Shown here: in pieces, positions 6,655 to 7,698 of the stretch
Position numbering within the stretch: position 1 is the stretch's first letter
Layout of the letters: each line of letters starts with the position of its first letter
From: Caulobacteraceae bacterium
Lineage (GTDB): Bacteria; Pseudomonadota; Alphaproteobacteria; Caulobacterales; Caulobacteraceae
Assembly: GCA_947484535.1 (NCBI GenBank)
Contig: CANKPO010000057.1
Span: 1 to 7,698, forward strand
Direction of reading: 5' to 3'
Length of the DNA: 7,698 nt
The notes under the pieces: model-generated
What the model saw: the letters and a program-made list of their open reading frames with translations, nothing else
What the model was told of the DNA's origin: nothing
The model's database searches: none
Position numbers and translations under genes: made by a program

Positions 6655-7149
6655 ATGACGATGGAAGAGCTTTGGCGCTTGGGAGAAGAGGCCGGTCAGC
6701 GGCTTAAGGATCGCAAACAAACCATCGCGGTCGCAGAATCCTCTTCGGGCGGACTGCTCTCGGCGGCCCTGTTGGCGGTCCCGGGCGCTTCGGCCTATTT
6801 CCTCAGTGGCGCTGTGGTCTATACCGGCCGCGCGCGGCGCAAACTGATGGCCCTTGAAGCCGATGCGGTGGAAGGGATGCGCTCGTCCAGTGAGCCCTAT
6901 GCCCTCTTGCTGGCGCGAACCGCCAAGGAGCGGTTTCGTACCGATTGGGGCCTGTCAGAGACCGGGGCGGCTGGTCCAACCGGAAACCCTTACGGCGATG
7001 CGGCGGGCCATAGCTGCATCGCGGTTAGCGGACCGGTAGAGCGGGTCTTAACCCTTGAGACCGGGAGCCCAGATCGGCGCGCCAATATGCAAGCCTTTGC
7101 CGAAGAGGCGCTTCGGGCACTCATCGCCGCCTTGGATGCTCAGGCCTAG
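6655..7149 (+). CDS. Stand-alone CinA C-terminal-domain protein (PncC-like amidohydrolase family)
   Basis: This 164-residue protein is the size of a single CinA C-terminal domain (about 150-165), without the N-terminal molybdopterin-binding-like domain of full CinA. Members with proven activity deamidate nicotinamide mononucleotide to nicotinate mononucleotide for NAD recycling. Visible motifs are TIAVAESSSGGLLSAAL (23-39; ESCTGG is usual), VPGASAYFLSGAVVY (42-56), YTGRARRKLM (56-65), where the common form is YSNEAKxxLL, and the glycine-rich TGAAGPTGNPYGDAAG (103-118). The Ser-for-Cys and Arg-for-Lys changes place it in a divergent subfamily, so NMN deamidase activity should not be assumed. 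GGGAG at 6647-6651 is 3 bases from ATG 6655 and 9 from ATG 6661; the second start (162 residues) is equally possible. It is divergent from ppc and convergent with the next gene, leaving a 2-base gap. Confidence 0.85.
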   Translation: MTMEELWRLGEEAGQRLKDRKQTIAVAESSSGGLLSAALLAVPGASAYFLSGAVVYTGRARRKLMALEADAVEGMRSSSEPYALLLARTAKERFRTDWGLSETGAAGPTGNPYGDAAGHSCIAVSGPVERVLTLETGSPDRRANMQAFAEEALRALIAALDAQA

Positions 7150-7158
7150 GGTTAGGCC
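7143..7158. repeat. Hairpin spanning both convergent stop codons, possible weak bidirectional terminator
   Basis: GGCCTA (7143-7148) and TAGGCC (7153-7158) form a perfect 6+6 inverted repeat around GGGT. It covers the TAG stop of the cinA-like gene (7147-7149) and the TAA stop of the minus-strand gene (7154-7152). No T tract follows on either strand, so termination strength is doubtful. Confidence 0.35.
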
Positions 7159-7451
7159 GCATATTGACCTGCGGGCCGGTCCAGAACCCGCAGGATTTCG
7201 CCTTCGCGTTCATTCCAGATGATGCTGACGCCTAGGGCGCGGTCCAACTGGTTGCCCAGAGCCGACCGCACCTGAATATCGCCAAGCCGCTTGGGACTGA
7301 TCCGCATCAGCGTGCGCCCACAGCCGAGATCTTCATGAAGGTCGGCATGGCGTAAGACTGCGTCAATGATGGCGCCGGTGAGGGGAGACCTGACCGAGGT
7401 TGCGGCCTTGGCGGGACGATAGGTTGGGGCGAAGCGCTTATAGGGGGCCAT
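7152..7451 (-). CDS. Hypothetical protein, 99 residues
   Basis: I do not recognise this protein. It is small and basic at the N-terminus (MAPYKRFAPTYRPAKAA). A likely helix follows (TGAIIDAVLRHADLH, 25-39), with one cysteine in LGCGRTLMRI (43-52). The C-terminal half looks alpha/beta (DIQVRSALGNQLDRALGVSIIW, about 58-79, then EILRVLDRPAGQYAA). There is no signal peptide, membrane segment or metal motif. Coding is supported by a well-placed ribosome binding site (AAAGGA, complement of 7459-7464, 7 bases from the ATG) and by tight convergent packing against the cinA-like gene. It is divergent from a WYL-type regulator, with an inverted repeat abutting its ribosome binding site, so it may be that regulator's target. 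No function is proposed. Confidence 0.6.
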   Translation of the reverse strand: MAPYKRFAPTYRPAKAATSVRSPLTGAIIDAVLRHADLHEDLGCGRTLMRISPKRLGDIQVRSALGNQLDRALGVSIIWNEREGEILRVLDRPAGQYAA

Positions 7452-7464
7452 GGGGGCGTCCTTT

Positions 7465-7489
7465 AGGTCAAGGGGTCTGGTCTTGACCT
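7465..7489. promoter_or_regulatory. Perfect 8+8 dyad, candidate operator between the unknown gene and the WYL-type regulator
   Basis: AGGTCAAG (7465-7472) and CTTGACCT (7482-7489) are exact reverse complements around a 9-base centre. The site lies in the 86-base divergent gap, immediately upstream of the ribosome binding site of the minus-strand gene. It includes TTGACC (7483-7488), which could serve as the -35 box of the plus-strand regulator, although the -10 candidate (TCAAAT, 7507-7512, spacer 18) is weak. Symmetry and position suggest an autoregulatory operator; this is inference. Confidence 0.45.
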
Positions 7490-7537
7490 TGTGGACTGCA
7501 TGTGCGTCAAATTCGGTCGTATCTTTCGGAGCGACCC

Positions 7538-7698
7538 ATGCGACACGATAAGGCTCAGCGTCTCTTGACTCTTGCCAGGATGTTGGCGGGAACCGCCGAA
7601 GGCTTGACGCTGGATGAGATGGCGTCCCGGCTTGAGGTCGGTCGGCGCACGGTGGAGCGCATGCGCGATGCCGTGCGCGAAGTGTTCCCGCAGATGGA
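7538..7698 (+). CDS. N-terminus of an HTH transcriptional regulator, probably WYL-domain family (partial)
   Basis: Fifty-three codons are present before the right edge. The protein begins MRHDKAQRLLTLARMLAG and continues with a winged-helix DNA-binding core: TLDEMASRLEVGRRTVERM (24-42), in which RRTVERMRDAV would be the recognition helix. This matches the HTH of DeoR-like regulators that carry a C-terminal WYL ligand-sensing domain (the PafC/YafY type); that domain is beyond the window, so family membership is inferred from the HTH alone. CGGAG at 7527-7531 stands 6 bases before the ATG, supporting this start. It is transcribed divergently from the 99-residue gene across the candidate operator. 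Confidence 0.75.
   Translation, partial: MRHDKAQRLLTLARMLAGTAEGLTLDEMASRLEVGRRTVERMRDAVREVFPQM

Noticed and set aside
1..7698. Mobile element, CRISPR array, tRNA/rRNA, toxin-antitoxin or defence island
   Set aside because: No repeat arrays, terminal inverted repeats with a transposase, integrase, or structured RNA pattern was seen; the genes are mostly core metabolic types.

Overview
The window looks like ordinary core chromosome from an alphaproteobacterium. I infer Caulobacterales or Hyphomonadaceae-like with low confidence, from the fairly GC-rich coding style and the kinds of proteins present. There is no sign of phage, transposon, CRISPR, tRNA or rRNA. Coding density is high and the gaps are short, about 80 to 170 bases.

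Layout. (1) Positions 1-226 hold the C-terminal tail of a large protein that resembles the ABC-permease/M1-aminopeptidase fusion family, followed by a hairpin over its stop codon. (2) Positions 394-1103 hold a two-gene unit joined by an ATGA overlap: a DUF883/ElaB-YqjD-like membrane-anchored protein and a small multi-span membrane protein. (3) Positions 1100-3798 (minus strand) hold a glutamate-polyamine ligase of the glutamine synthetase family (PuuA-like), followed 5 bases later by a FAD-dependent amine oxidase (PuuB-like). Together they would carry out the first two steps of gamma-glutamylated putrescine catabolism. PuuC and PuuD functions are not in the window. (4) Positions 3881-6562 (minus strand) hold phosphoenolpyruvate carboxylase, complete, with its own promoter candidate. 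(5) Positions 6655-7149 hold a stand-alone CinA C-terminal-domain protein, transcribed divergently from ppc. (6) Positions 7152-7451 (minus strand) hold an unrecognised 99-residue protein. (7) From 7538 to the right edge lies the N-terminus of a helix-turn-helix regulator of the WYL kind, divergent from the small gene, with a perfect 8+8 inverted repeat between them.

How the genes work together. The glutamylputrescine pathway ends in GABA and then succinate, and PEP carboxylase makes oxaloacetate, so both feed the C4 part of central metabolism. That link is inference from adjacency and may be accidental.

The window does not appear to contain a new multi-gene system. The points most worth a second look are: PEP carboxylase lacks two of the four residues that bind the feedback inhibitor aspartate in the E. 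coli enzyme; the 25-bp dyad lies between the regulator and the unknown gene; and the two YqjD/YqjE-like proteins share a short motif.
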